The notes under the pieces were generated by a model. It searched no databases. It saw only the letters and a list, made by a program, of their open reading frames with translations, and was not told the origin of the DNA. DNA of 33,930 nt from M3007 sp046296435 (GTDB taxonomy: Bacteria > Bacteroidota > Bacteroidia > Chitinophagales > Saprospiraceae), in contig JBKBLI010000036.1 in NCBI GenBank assembly GCA_046296435.1, forward strand, positions 1-33,930. Reading direction: 5' to 3'. The position numbers were made by a program, and so were the translations under genes. Shown here in pieces: positions 1 to 8,263 of this stretch (position 1 is its first letter; each line of letters begins with the position of its first letter).

Positions 1-94
1 TTTGGCTTCCGACCAAGGGCAGCGCATCGTACTCAAGGACGGTCTTTTGCCGGCCAATGCGCCCATGCGCCTGATCAAAACATCGCGCAATTAA
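1..94 (+). CDS. C-terminal end of a PstS-like phosphate/substrate-binding protein (5' partial)
   Basis: Only the last 30 codons are present, read in the frame starting at base 2 and ending with TAA at 92-94. The visible tail contains GQRIVLKDGLLPA and ends LIKTSRN. The pattern 'GQ-R-I-V-x-K-x-GLLP' is typical of the last helix and strand of PstS-type periplasmic substrate-binding proteins of Bacteroidota. In that phylum such a protein is often encoded after ExbB/ExbD/TonB genes and just before a secreted TPR protein, and the next gene here is a secreted TPR protein. The family call rests on this short tail and on context, so it is moderate. The rest of the gene lies outside the window. Confidence 0.5.
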   Translation, partial: LASDQGQRIVLKDGLLPANAPMRLIKTSRN

Positions 95-110
95 AGAAAA
101 ATTTGCGCAT

Positions 111-135
111 AAAAAACCATTTCGCGGTGTTTTTT
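111..135 (+). terminator. Possible intrinsic terminator after the PstS-like gene
   Basis: Seventeen bases after the stop codon an A6-CC arm (111-118) can pair with a GGT(g)T6 arm (126-135) around a short loop, followed by CGTTAAATT. The stem is mostly A:T with a two-pair G:C core and one bulge, so it would be weak. Its position directly 3' of the stop codon and its T-run make a terminator the simplest reading. Confidence 0.4.
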
Positions 136-287
136 CGTTAAATTCGTATTAAATCTGCATCTTAATGCAGATCATCCACTATTTTTTGCGTCAAAACTTC
201 GCTTTGTTTGGGATAAAAAGCCGGAACTTTGCGGCGTTTTTTCACAGCAAAACACGATTTGAATCATTTCTTTAAAAAGTTTCGCAA

Positions 288-1967
288 ATGACTAACCTGT
301 TTAAGAATGTCCTTCCGTTGTTGTTTCTCATCGGCGTCGTTTGTGGCGTCAACGCGCAAACGCAAAACGACGGATTGGCGGCTATGCAACTCGACCAGTG
401 GGACAAGGCAATCCAAATTTTTAGCGGATTGACCAAATCTGACCCCAACGATGTAGATGCATGGTTAACATTGAGCAATGCCTACTTAGCTAAAGGCGCT
501 AAGGCTGATGCGACGCAGGCGCTCAAATCCGCTATAGAGTCCAAAGGCGACGCAGCGATGATACAGGTGGCTACCGGCCGCCTCAAGATGCTGGAAGGCG
601 ACATGGCCGAAGCCGAAAATCAGTTCCGCCGCGCCGGACGAACCGCCAAAAAAAATGTAGATCCATGGCGACAAATCGGAGAATTTTTCCTCTTTTTCAA
701 ACCCGGCAACGCAACCAAGCCAGACCTGCAACGCGCCGAGGCTGAACTCAAAAAGGCTTACGACCTGAACCCGAAGGACTTCAGAACGCTGATGTCGCTG
801 GGATACTGCTATCTGGAAATGAACGAAGGCGGCAAGGCCGTGCAATATTACGAGTATGCCTCCAACCGCGACCCCAAGGCGGCCCTCCCGCTCTATCTCA
901 TGTCCCGCGCCTACAAATCGGCAAAAATCAACTTCCGATTCGAAGAATACATCAAAAAAGCCCTTGACGCACAGCCAGACTTCACTCCAGCGCTCAGAGC
1001 CATCGCCGAGTATTACTTCTTCGACGAACGCGAACTCCAAAAAGCGACCGAAGCCTACAAAGACTTGGTGAGCAAAGGCGCCGCCCCCCAAATCGAAGAC
1101 GAAATGCAGTTGGCCAATTGCCTGTACCTGACCAAAGACTACAAAGGCTGTATCGATCTGGTCAACAAGATCATCGCCAAAGACCCTACCAAGCTCTACT
1201 ACAAGCGCTTGCTTGGATATTGCTACTACGAGACGGAACAATACGAAAAAAGCGCGCAAACCATGAAGGAGTATTTTGCCGCCACAGACAAAGAAAAAAT
1301 CGTCGCCCGCGACTACGTCTATCAGGGTCGCCTGCGCTTGCGCGTACAAAAAGATACGCTGGGCGCTATCCAAAGTCTGGAGCAAGCCATCAAAATGGAC
1401 GGCTCGAACTGGAAACTCTACGCCGAAATCGCCGATCTGCACTACGACCGCAGAGACGTATGCAGCGCCGCCAAGGCCTTCCAGGTGTACGCCGACTCTG
1501 CAACGGCGGACGAGTCGCTCAAAGCGACTGATCTGTACAAATTGGGCACATATTATTACTACTGCCGCGAGAACGAACAGCGCTACGAAAAAGCGGCCCA
1601 AGCGTTCGCTTTACTCACCGAGCGCGCTCCCAGCGCCATGATCGGTTGGGAATGGCTTCTGAAATCGCTGGCCAAAACCGAGGTGGATCTCGAAGCCGAA
1701 CCCGGCCGTGTGTGGGAATACGGCAAAGCCAAAGAGGCCGCTTCTAAAGTGATCGAAATCGGCGCGACAGATCCCGCCAAGTACAAAGCCCAACTCGAGG
1801 ACGCTTACGGGTACATGCTGTACTATCACTTCTCGCGCGGCGAAAAAGCGGCGTTCGACGCCCTCTTGCCTGCCCTCGAGGCCGTCAACCCGAGCAACTC
1901 CTCTATTGCCGATTACAGAGAGTTCATCTCTGCAAACGGATTCCCACCGGTTCCTCCCAAGGAATGA
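288..1967 (+). CDS. Secreted tetratricopeptide repeat protein
   Basis: This 559-residue protein starts with a clear signal peptide (residues 1-23, hydrophobic core LPLLFLIGVV, cleavage before Q24). The remainder is a chain of TPR helix pairs, for example around AWLTLSNAYLAKG, FRTLMSLGYCYLEM, YYKRLLGYCYYETEQYEKSA and KLYAEIADLHYDRRD, with the usual small and aromatic residue spacing. It carries no catalytic motif. TPR solenoids bind other proteins, and the likely location is the periplasm. A PstS-like gene precedes it by 193 bp. In many Bacteroidota a TPR gene of this length follows ExbB/ExbD/TonB and PstS-like genes, so a link to TonB-driven transport is plausible but inferred. The gene ends 31 bases before a strong hairpin. 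Confidence 0.85.
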   Translation: MTNLFKNVLPLLFLIGVVCGVNAQTQNDGLAAMQLDQWDKAIQIFSGLTKSDPNDVDAWLTLSNAYLAKGAKADATQALKSAIESKGDAAMIQVATGRLKMLEGDMAEAENQFRRAGRTAKKNVDPWRQIGEFFLFFKPGNATKPDLQRAEAELKKAYDLNPKDFRTLMSLGYCYLEMNEGGKAVQYYEYASNRDPKAALPLYLMSRAYKSAKINFRFEEYIKKALDAQPDFTPALRAIAEYYFFDERELQKATEAYKDLVSKGAAPQIEDEMQLANCLYLTKDYKGCIDLVNKIIAKDPTKLYYKRLLGYCYYETEQYEKSAQTMKEYFAATDKEKIVARDYVYQGRLRLRVQKDTLGAIQSLEQAIKMDGSNWKLYAEIADLHYDRRDVCSAAKAFQVYADSATADESLKATDLYKLGTYYYYCRENEQRYEKAAQAFALLTERAPSAMIGWEWLLKSLAKTEVDLEAEPGRVWEYGKAKEAASKVIEIGATDPAKYKAQLEDAYGYMLYYHFSRGEKAAFDALLPALEAVNPSNSSIADYREFISANGFPPVPPKE

Positions 1968-1998
1968 TCGCGCGCGGATAAACGCGTGAGCCATACCG

Positions 1999-2038
1999 CG
2001 AGGGTCTGCAGGAGCCATAGGCGTCCTGCAGACCCTCG
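1999..2038 (+). terminator. Strong bidirectional hairpin between convergent genes
   Basis: A perfect 15-bp inverted repeat (1999-2013, CGAGGGTCTGCAGGA, against 2024-2038) encloses a 10-base loop that begins GCC and includes GGC. On the plus strand it is followed by TTCTTT. It lies between the end of the TPR gene (plus) and the end of the sugar isomerase gene (minus), so it can serve as a terminator for either side. Confidence 0.75.
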
Positions 2039-2123
2039 TTCTTTCCCGCTACGTGATTTTCGGAAAAACGCCGGGCGTGAGCGCCCCGCGCCGGAACGCC
2101 GGCCGCGATCCGTCAGGCGCAAG

Positions 2124-3131
2124 TCAAAATATGCCCTCCCGAAGCAGATCGTGCAAATGCGCTACGCCGATGTAACGCCCCCCCGCATCTAACACCAGCA
2201 ACTGGGTAATAGAAGCGGCGCGCATGGCGGCCAGCGCGTCGGCGGCCAGCGCATCGGCCGCTATGGTCTTAGGGTGCGGCGTCATGATGTCCGAGGCCCG
2301 AAGCGCATCAAGCGAAACGTTACGCTCAAGCATGCGACGCAGATCGCCGTCGGTGATGATGCCGCACAGACTGCCGTCGGCTGCAAGCACTCCGGCGCAG
2401 CCGAGCCGACGCGACGAGATTTCGACGATCACAGCCCTGATAGGCGCATCGAACCGAACGACGGGCGTATCGCGTTGAGCGCACAGATCGCTGACGCGCA
2501 GGTACAGCCTTTTGCCTAAGGCGCCCCCCGGGTGATAGCGCGCAAAATCTTCCGGCCTGAAACCGCGCAGGGTCAGCAGCCCCACCGCAAGAGCGTCGCC
2601 AAGCGCCATTTGCGCGGTAGTGCTGCTGGTTGGGGCCAGGTTGTTGGGATCGGCCTCGCGGGACACAGGCGTGTAGAGCAAGAGATCGGCGGCCCGGGCG
2701 AGGGCGCTTTCCGGATGCGCGGTCATGGCGACCAGCGGATTGCCAAAATTTTTCACCAGAGGCGTCAGCGCACGGATCTCCGGCGTTTCGCCGCTTTTAG
2801 AGATACACACCACCACATCCTCAGGCTGGATCATTCCCAGATCGCCGTGAATGGCGTCGGCCGCGTGAAGAAAAAGAGCCGGCTGGCCCGTAGAGTTGAG
2901 CGTAGCCACGATCTTTTGGGCCACAATGGCGCTCTTGCCGATGCCGGTGACGACCACGCGCCCGCCTCTGCCGACGATCAGCGCAACGCAGCGAACAAAA
3001 TCGTCAGACTGTTCGAGGGAGTCGGCCAGAGCCATCAGGGTTTCGGCCTCAAGCCGCACCACATTCTGAGCTTCGCGCAGCAATGCGGCGCGCTGTTTGG
3101 CGTCTGTCCATTCGGGCGCAGTTTGTGTCAT
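2124..3131 (-). CDS. kdsD: KpsF/GutQ-family arabinose-5-phosphate isomerase (SIS + two CBS domains)
   Basis: The 335-residue protein has the full architecture of D-arabinose-5-phosphate isomerases, which convert ribulose-5-phosphate to arabinose-5-phosphate for Kdo and lipopolysaccharide synthesis in the cytoplasm. The N-terminal SIS domain (about residues 40-170) contains the phosphate-binding segment VVVTGIGKSAIVAQK, the HAADAIHGDLGM segment and ISKSGETPEI. The conserved YHPGGALGKRL follows near residue 200. Two CBS domains occupy about 210-265 and 275-333, with ITDGDLRR in the first and MRAASITQLLVLD in the second. The length matches the family (about 320-335). No kdsA or kdsB is adjacent. 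It is transcribed away from the beta-propeller gene, 164 bp downstream of that gene's stop. Confidence 0.92.
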   Translation of the reverse strand: MTQTAPEWTDAKQRAALLREAQNVVRLEAETLMALADSLEQSDDFVRCVALIVGRGGRVVVTGIGKSAIVAQKIVATLNSTGQPALFLHAADAIHGDLGMIQPEDVVVCISKSGETPEIRALTPLVKNFGNPLVAMTAHPESALARAADLLLYTPVSREADPNNLAPTSSTTAQMALGDALAVGLLTLRGFRPEDFARYHPGGALGKRLYLRVSDLCAQRDTPVVRFDAPIRAVIVEISSRRLGCAGVLAADGSLCGIITDGDLRRMLERNVSLDALRASDIMTPHPKTIAADALAADALAAMRAASITQLLVLDAGGRYIGVAHLHDLLREGIF

Positions 3132-3267
3132 TGTCGTCTATCCTTTTTTAGCAAGAGGCGGCATGACAACCGCCACCCTTTTTTACTTCATTAAAAAAAA
3201 ACGTCGCTTGGGGCGCTCGCCGGGGGCGCGGCTCCTCACGCTCTTCCCGCTCTCTGCGCGCATCCCC

Positions 3268-3281
3268 TTTTTTCAAAAAAA
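3268..3281. repeat. Intergenic T-run/A-run palindrome, copy 1
   Basis: The sequence is T6-C-A7. It is flanked by a further inverted pair, CGCGCAT at 3257-3263 and ATGCGCG at 3281-3287, so the whole can fold into a longer hairpin with a CCCC bulge. It sits 15 bases beyond the stop codon of the minus-strand beta-propeller gene. It resembles five other intergenic copies in this window; a terminator role is inferred from position. Confidence 0.5.
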
Positions 3282-3295
3282 TGCGCGAGCGGGGG

Positions 3296-4231
3296 TCAAG
3301 GCGCAGCCACAAAGGCCAAGGCTCCTCCGGGGCCGACCGCTATGCGACTGATATTACGGATGCCGTAAGGCGCGAGATCGGCGTAGAGCTTCCAGTCCGA
3401 ATCGCGTTCGCGCTGGAAGCGAAACAACATACCCTGTCGGGCGCACACAAAGGCCCCGTCAGGCAAGATATCGAAATCCTCGGAGCCTTGCGGCATGGCA
3501 ACCAAAATCTCGTGGAGGTTGACCGTCGGATCCCAGACCTTCAGGAACCATGTTTGCGCAGTGGCTTTTTGGACATAGGCGAGGCGCCCGTCGGCCATGC
3601 GGCGCAGGCAGCGGCCGGGGTTGCCTGCAATGCGGCGCAGCGGGCCGCCGCGCAAGTCGGCATGAGCCAGCCAGTGGCTCTGCGGATCGTCGCCCACTAC
3701 GAAGAGCGCCAGCGAATACTCATCGAGCCAGGCGTGATAGCCCACGCGATCCTGGTCGGGCAGCGCCGGCGTGCCGGCGTTGCTGCGGTCGATCGGAAAG
3801 AGCCACAGGCGCTGGCGGTTGTCGGCCTCGACGCGCACCGCCGAAAACCGGGCCCCATCGGGGTGAGGCGTAGGAGAGTACTCGGACGAGCGCGGCGTAG
3901 CCGTGACCTGCACCCACTCGCGTGTACGCAGGCGCAACTCCACGATGTCGGTTTGGGAGGTATCGGAGGCGGTTTGGACCGTCAGGTAGATGCGGTCAGG
4001 CCCAAAGAACATCGGCTGATTGTTGTAGCCCTTGGGGTTGAAAGCGCTAAGCAAGACCGGGCGCTCCGCCAAGCGGCCCGCTACCGGGGGCGAGGGTAAG
4101 AGCCACAGGTTGGAAGCCGGAAGCGCCTGCTGGGCATGGACGACCACAGAGACCAACAGCAAAGCCAGGGTTGGCCAACTGCGCGCCCACGAGCGCTTCA
4201 GAACAGGGCTATTCGATTTCTTCATCAGCAT
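3296..4231 (-). CDS. Secreted beta-propeller (PD40/TolB-like) protein
   Basis: The 311-residue protein has a signal peptide (positive KRSWAR, then LALLLVSVVVHAQ, cleavage near residue 33-34). The body is built of short beta-strand blades with the PD40 signature SEYSPTPHPDG followed by RLWLFPID, which resembles TolB and WD40-like beta-propellers. No catalytic motif is visible. It probably acts in the periplasm or at the cell surface as a binding scaffold. Its start overlaps the end of the upstream lipoprotein gene by 23 bases, which suggests translational coupling; an alternative start (MKKSN) lies two codons downstream at 4225. The exact function is unknown. Confidence 0.72.
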   Translation of the reverse strand: MLMKKSNSPVLKRSWARSWPTLALLLVSVVVHAQQALPASNLWLLPSPPVAGRLAERPVLLSAFNPKGYNNQPMFFGPDRIYLTVQTASDTSQTDIVELRLRTREWVQVTATPRSSEYSPTPHPDGARFSAVRVEADNRQRLWLFPIDRSNAGTPALPDQDRVGYHAWLDEYSLALFVVGDDPQSHWLAHADLRGGPLRRIAGNPGRCLRRMADGRLAYVQKATAQTWFLKVWDPTVNLHEILVAMPQGSEDFDILPDGAFVCARQGMLFRFQRERDSDWKLYADLAPYGIRNISRIAVGPGGALAFVAAP

Positions 4232-4676
4232 TGGGTGGGAATACCAAATTTTCCTGTCCTTTGAGCAGGCTGTCGAAAGGCAGGTTGCTCATACCGATAC
4301 CGTCAACCAGCCAGATGTTGCGCGGCGAACGCCGCAGGACGATGGTGTCGATCACGTCTCGCCCAATTTCGTCTTTGGTGGCAAAAATGCAGACTGCCGA
4401 GTCGCCGGCTACCTCGCAGCGCAGATCCCTGAGCAGGGTGAGCGAGCAAGCGCTTGTATCGCCAAAGGTAATAGACGCCAAAAAATCAATAAACGGCCGG
4501 ACATTCTCGGTGCTGTACAGACGGGCAGAGTCGTACTGGTTGCAATCGATCCAGGCCTGCCAATGGAGCACCGTATCTTCCGGCGACAAATGAGCGGGAG
4601 GCGGAGTTTCGCTTCCGCATGCTCCGATACAGAGCGACAGGAGCGGCGCGACAAGCCGTTTGAGGAGCGTATCCAT
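4209..4676 (-). CDS. Small lipoprotein, possibly DUF4878/NTF2-like
   Basis: With the start at 4676 the product has 155 residues and begins MDTLLKRL, followed by a hydrophobic stretch and a lipobox ending IGAC at Cys20, so it should be a lipidated envelope protein. An in-frame ATG further upstream (4745) would bury this signal 23 residues inside and overlap the neighbouring Nudix gene, so it was not chosen. The mature part opens with SPEDTVLHWQAWIDCNQYDSARLYST, broken here only for recognition: a helix pair followed by beta-strands ending IWLVDGIG, which recalls NTF2-like DUF4878 lipoproteins. The family assignment is tentative. It overlaps the beta-propeller gene and probably shares its transcript. 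Confidence 0.68.
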   Translation of the reverse strand: MDTLLKRLVAPLLSLCIGACGSETPPPAHLSPEDTVLHWQAWIDCNQYDSARLYSTENVRPFIDFLASITFGDTSACSLTLLRDLRCEVAGDSAVCIFATKDEIGRDVIDTIVLRRSPRNIWLVDGIGMSNLPFDSLLKGQENLVFPPNADEEIE

Positions 4677-4704
4677 GACACAAAAAAGAGCAGATGTTGG
4701 GCGC

Positions 4705-5400
4705 TTATATCCCAAAACTAAATCCTTCGGACACGAATTGCTCATATTTGTCGGGATCGAAGCGATAGAGTTTAGCCGGTCGGTGGGCCACGCCTTCCTG
4801 CACTTCGTTCAATTCGATGAGCACATTCATGGACAGTATCTTTTTTCTGAAGTTGCGTTTATCCAATTTTTTGGGCAGGTTGAGGATCACGTCATAGAGT
4901 TGTTGAAGCTCGGACAGGGTAAATTTTTGCGGCAGCAGTTCAAATCCTATCGGCGTGGTGCGCACCTTGCGTTGTAAGCGGCGCAAGCAGGTGTCTAAGA
5001 TGTCGTTGTGATCGAAGGCCAACTCGCCCACTTCGGTTACCTTGTGCCAATGGGCTGAGCGGGCAAAGGACGCCGGGGTAAGCGAGTAATCCGCTATTTT
5101 GATCAACGAATAATAAGCTATCGTGATGACGCGGCCCAAGGGATGTCGATTGACGGCGCCAAAAGCCTTGACTTGCTCCAGATACACCCCGCGCAAACCG
5201 GTAAGTTCTTCCAAGACCCTTTCGGCTGCAGCGTCGAGGTCTTCGTTGGGATAGACCAGATCGCCAGGCAAAGCCCATTTGCCCTTGAATGGCGCCGCGC
5301 CACGCTGAATCAGCAATACTTTGAGATCCCCGCCATCAAAACCAAAGATAATGTTGTCCACCGAAAAAGCCGATTTGAAAAAGCTCTCGACTTCGCTCAT
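4705..5400 (-). CDS. NrtR-like Nudix-domain transcriptional regulator
   Basis: Starting at 5400 (MSEVESFFKSAF) the product has 231 residues. The N-terminal two thirds is a Nudix fold: GKWALPGDLVYPNE begins the Nudix box at about residue 46. Compared with the consensus Gx5Ex7REUxEExGU, the G-to-E spacing is one longer and the R-E and E-E pairs are broken (RVLEELTGL), so pyrophosphatase activity may be reduced or lost. The C-terminal part, from about LPQKFTLSELQQLYD to AKLYRFD, matches the winged helix of NrtR-type regulators, which use the Nudix domain as a ligand sensor (NAD or sugar metabolites in known cases). The ligand and targets here are unknown. It is divergent from the HU/SPOR gene. 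An in-frame upstream ATG at 5469 lacks family-like sequence. Confidence 0.8.
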   Translation of the reverse strand: MSEVESFFKSAFSVDNIIFGFDGGDLKVLLIQRGAAPFKGKWALPGDLVYPNEDLDAAAERVLEELTGLRGVYLEQVKAFGAVNRHPLGRVITIAYYSLIKIADYSLTPASFARSAHWHKVTEVGELAFDHNDILDTCLRRLQRKVRTTPIGFELLPQKFTLSELQQLYDVILNLPKKLDKRNFRKKILSMNVLIELNEVQEGVAHRPAKLYRFDPDKYEQFVSEGFSFGI

Positions 5401-5451
5401 AGTTTCTTTTTGCGTGATTATAGCGCCGCTAAGATACGCACGCTGACGCAA

Positions 5452-5484
5452 TTTCGTAGGTCTTGACAAAAATCCATACCTTTG
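5452..5484 (+). promoter_or_regulatory. Bacteroidota-type promoter for the HU/SPOR gene
   Basis: TACCTTTG at 5477-5484 matches the Bacteroidota -7 consensus TAnnTTTG exactly, and TTTCG at 5452-5456 is a near match to the -33 TTTG element with 20 bases between. The predicted transcript would begin near 5491, about 57 bases before the start codon. The leader contains a small inverted repeat, TTTGGCA (5493-5499) against TGCCAAA (5507-5513). Confidence 0.5.
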
Positions 5485-5547
5485 TTGGCGCTTTTGGCAG
5501 GTTTTTTGCCAAACATCTCAATTTGATCAGATCGCCACATATTCGAT

Positions 5548-6582
5548 ATGCACAACGCCATTGAAGCCTGCCTGCAAAAATTGTTATTCGAACACCAATC
5601 CGTATCCATGCCCGGCCTCGGCAGCTTTGTCGTTGTGCGAAAAAGCGCGCAAGCCGATATCGGACTCAGCAGCGTCACGCCCCCATCCCGAACGCTTCAG
5701 TTTGACGAAAATCTACAAGCAGACGACGGTCTCCTGGCGGATGAGTTGGCCCGGTCCCTCAACCTCAGCCATGCGGAAGCGCAACAGCGCCAGCGCGAGT
5801 TTGCCGCGCAAATACAAGAGCGCCTGAACAAAAGAGAGATCGTGAGCATTCAGGGCATCGGCCGACTGTACAAAAACTACATGGGTCAGGTGCAGTTTCT
5901 GCCTGACGCGAGCAACTTCAGCGCCGAGCACTTTGGCCTGCCCGCGCTCCAATTTTCGCCGCTGTCGCGCATGCAAGCCGAACAAATCCCGACGCCATTA
6001 GACGCTTCCGCGCCGCCCCCCCAGCCCCCCGACCCGCCGGCCGAACAAGAGGCGTCCGCCTCGCGCTTTGCCGCCGTGCTGCGCGGCGCGCTGGCCGCCC
6101 TGCTGGTCCTCTTAGCCCTCGCTGCAGCTTATTGGTTTTGGCAAAAAAAAACGGCGGCATCCCCCGAAGCGCCAGAACCTGCGCCTGTTGAGACGCCTGT
6201 CGCCGCCGCCCCAACGGCATCGGCCAAAACAGACATACCCGCGCCCACGCCCGCGCCCACACCCACGCCCACGCCCAAAGCGGCGCCCAAAGCTGAAGCG
6301 CCCAAAGCCGCAGCGCCCGCACCCGCGCAGAAGCCCCGGCCAAACCAGACGCAGGGCGCCCGCAAATGCGTGATCGTCATCGCCACGCTACAGGACGCAT
6401 CCAACGCCGAGCGGTTGAAAAATCTGCTCGTCGAACAGGGCTACGAACTGTATTACTTGCGCCAAAAAGGCCATCAGGTCGGCATTCAATTTACTTACAA
6501 CGACGCGTTTGACATCCAAAGCAAATTGCGGGAATTGGAGCAACTGACCGGCGAGCGCAACATGTGGATCAAACAAAAGTGA
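5548..6582 (+). CDS. HU-CCDC81 and SPOR domain membrane protein
   Basis: The 344-residue protein combines an N-terminal pair of HU-CCDC81-like domains (about 1-135; note VSMPGLGSFVVVRK and IVSIQGIGRLYKN) with a low-complexity linker, one transmembrane helix near residues 178-197 (LAALLVLLALAAAYWFW), a proline-rich periplasmic linker with PTPTPTP repeats, and a C-terminal SPOR domain from about residue 273. SPOR domains bind glycan strands stripped of stem peptides at division sites, and proteins with this architecture are standard in Bacteroidota. The HU-like part would face the cytoplasm and SPOR the periplasm. The gene is divergent from the Nudix regulator. Its biochemical role is inferred from the domains. 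Confidence 0.85.
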   Translation: MHNAIEACLQKLLFEHQSVSMPGLGSFVVVRKSAQADIGLSSVTPPSRTLQFDENLQADDGLLADELARSLNLSHAEAQQRQREFAAQIQERLNKREIVSIQGIGRLYKNYMGQVQFLPDASNFSAEHFGLPALQFSPLSRMQAEQIPTPLDASAPPPQPPDPPAEQEASASRFAAVLRGALAALLVLLALAAAYWFWQKKTAASPEAPEPAPVETPVAAAPTASAKTDIPAPTPAPTPTPTPKAAPKAEAPKAAAPAPAQKPRPNQTQGARKCVIVIATLQDASNAERLKNLLVEQGYELYYLRQKGHQVGIQFTYNDAFDIQSKLRELEQLTGERNMWIKQK

Positions 6583-6654
6583 ATTTTTGCGCCTGCGCGC
6601 GTACTTTTTTTGCTGGACAGCCCGTCCAGCCAGACCAGATCAAAAGCTACAATC

Positions 6655-8211
6655 ATGAAACACCTGTATCTCGTCGGCTCAACGCACAGGTCAACGCTCT
6701 TCGGCCGTATATGCGCCGCTGCCGGCGCGGTGTGCCGCGCAAGACGCGCAAGGGCGTGGGCGTGGGTCGCCTTGACGCTTGTCTTCGGATGCGCTCAGGC
6801 TCAGACAACCCTGCCCGTCAATCCCTTCACGCCGCCCGAGTACGCCCCCGCCAAGGCCGTGCTGATCGAGTGGAATTTCAACAACAACATCTGGAGCCTG
6901 TACTCGCAGCTCATCGCCGAATGCCGCGAAGCCGCAGAGGTCATTTGCGTAGTCCGCGACCAGAACGAAGAAAATATCATGCGCCAGCGCCTGCTCAACG
7001 ACGGCGTGCCCTCCGAGGGCGTCAGCTACGTCCATGTGCCCTGCGAACGCATGTGGATACGCGACCACGGACCATTCGCCATCATGACCGGGGAAGGCAT
7101 GGCCTTTATGGACTTCGACGACAAGGCCAACAGCGGCATGGACGAGCACCTGCCTNNNNNNNNNNNNNNNNNNNNNNNNNNNNNNNNNNNNNNNNNNNNN
7201 NNNNNNNNNNNNNNNNNNNNNNNNNNNNNNNNNNNNNNNNNNNNNNNNNNNNNNGCCATCATGACCGGGGAAGGCATGGCCTTTATGGACTTCGACGACA
7301 AGGCCAACAGCGGCATGGACGAGCACCTGCCCACTAACTTAGCCAATCTCTGGGGCCTGCCCGCTTACGAAATCCCCTGGATATTCGACGGCGGCAACTT
7401 GCTGGTGGACGGCTACCGCACCCTCTTTTGCACCAACGGACTGTACCTCAACAACCCGGCCTGGCCAAAGGCCGCACTACACCAGGACCTGAAACAGTAC
7501 ATGGGCATCGAGCAAATCGTGACGCTTAAGCCCCAACACAACGATTACTGGAAACACATCGACATGCAGATCAAACTACTGGACGATACGACCTTCGTGG
7601 TTTCCAGCGTAACGCCCGGCTACAGTCCCAATTACGACTCGCTCGAGGCCAACTACGCCCTGCTTGCCGCGCTCACAGCCCCCAACGGCAAACCCTACCG
7701 CATCGCCCGCCTCCCGCATGCCGACAACTGGAAAACATACGCCAACGCGCTAATCCTGAACAATCGCGTCATCGTGCCAACCTACGACCATCCGCTCGAC
7801 TCCTTGGCCTTAGCCATCTATGCCGACCTGATGCCTCAGCACACCGTGCGCGGCGTCAATTGCAACAAGATCATCGGGTGGGAAGGAGCCTTGCACTGTA
7901 TCACCATGCAACTCTTCGACGACGAGCAGGTCGTATCCCTCAAAAAGCAATACGCCTATGCCCCAAACCTGCGCCTCAGCCCTAATCCCGTTCCACGCGA
8001 CGGCGCGTTCGTCCTCTACGCCGACGAGGCGCTGCATGGCCCCGCGCTGCTTACTTTGTATGCCGCTGATGGCCGCACCCTGCGCGTTTGGGATGCGCGA
8101 TTGGAAGAGCGGCAGGCGATGCGGCTACCCAATGGACTTCCGTCCGGCGCCTATTTGTTGCGGATACAGACCGAAGGCGCCGCATACGCGCTTCGCCTGA
8201 TAGTCCGCTAA
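6655..8211 (+). CDS. Secreted agmatine/peptidyl-arginine deiminase family protein with T9SS type A sorting domain (interrupted by assembly gap)
   Basis: The start at 6655 (MKHLYLVGS) gives a signal peptide ending FGCAQAQ. The catalytic domain has the guanidino-deiminase motifs in order: MWIRDHGP (residue 133), DGGN, KHIDM and the nucleophile region GALHCITMQ with Cys at codon 7897. These are the landmarks of the agmatine deiminase/Porphyromonas PAD family, which converts guanidino groups to ureido groups with release of ammonia. From about codon 7969, SPNPVP and the final strands SGAYLLRIQTEG...LRLIVR form a T9SS type A sorting domain, so the enzyme should be exported to the cell surface or medium. 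Ninety-nine N at 7156-7254 lie between two copies of the same 77-base sequence. Collapsing them gives about 459 residues and an uninterrupted domain. Substrate (protein arginine or agmatine) cannot be decided. Confidence 0.85.
   Translation: MKHLYLVGSTHRSTLFGRICAAAGAVCRARRARAWAWVALTLVFGCAQAQTTLPVNPFTPPEYAPAKAVLIEWNFNNNIWSLYSQLIAECREAAEVICVVRDQNEENIMRQRLLNDGVPSEGVSYVHVPCERMWIRDHGPFAIMTGEGMAFMDFDDKANSGMDEHLPXXXXXXXXXXXXXXXXXXXXXXXXXXXXXXXXXAIMTGEGMAFMDFDDKANSGMDEHLPTNLANLWGLPAYEIPWIFDGGNLLVDGYRTLFCTNGLYLNNPAWPKAALHQDLKQYMGIEQIVTLKPQHNDYWKHIDMQIKLLDDTTFVVSSVTPGYSPNYDSLEANYALLAALTAPNGKPYRIARLPHADNWKTYANALILNNRVIVPTYDHPLDSLALAIYADLMPQHTVRGVNCNKIIGWEGALHCITMQLFDDEQVVSLKKQYAYAPNLRLSPNPVPRDGAFVLYADEALHGPALLTLYAADGRTLRVWDARLEERQAMRLPNGLPSGAYLLRIQTEGAAYALRLIVR
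7156..7254. other. Assembly gap (99 N) flanked by a duplicated 77-base sequence
   Basis: Bases 7078-7154 and 7255-7331 are identical, and the two copies stand on either side of the N-run. The offset is 177 bases (59 codons), so the reading frame happens to continue. The likely cause is two contig ends that overlap but were scaffolded without merging. Confidence 0.85.
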
Positions 8212-8248
8212 GTCTGTTGCGGCGCGGCGCAAACTGCGTCAGGTTTTG

Positions 8249-8263
8249 TTTTTTCGAAAAAAA
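8249..8263. repeat. Intergenic T-run/A-run palindrome, copy 2
   Basis: T6-CG-A7, 38 bases after the stop codon of the deiminase gene, followed by GC-rich sequence beginning GCCCGG. It belongs to the same set as the copy at 3268-3281. Confidence 0.5.

Noticed and set aside
486..1601. 371-codon minus-strand frame opposite the TPR gene
   Set aside because: It is the antisense shadow of a real coding gene with GC-rich third positions; no domain, no start context.
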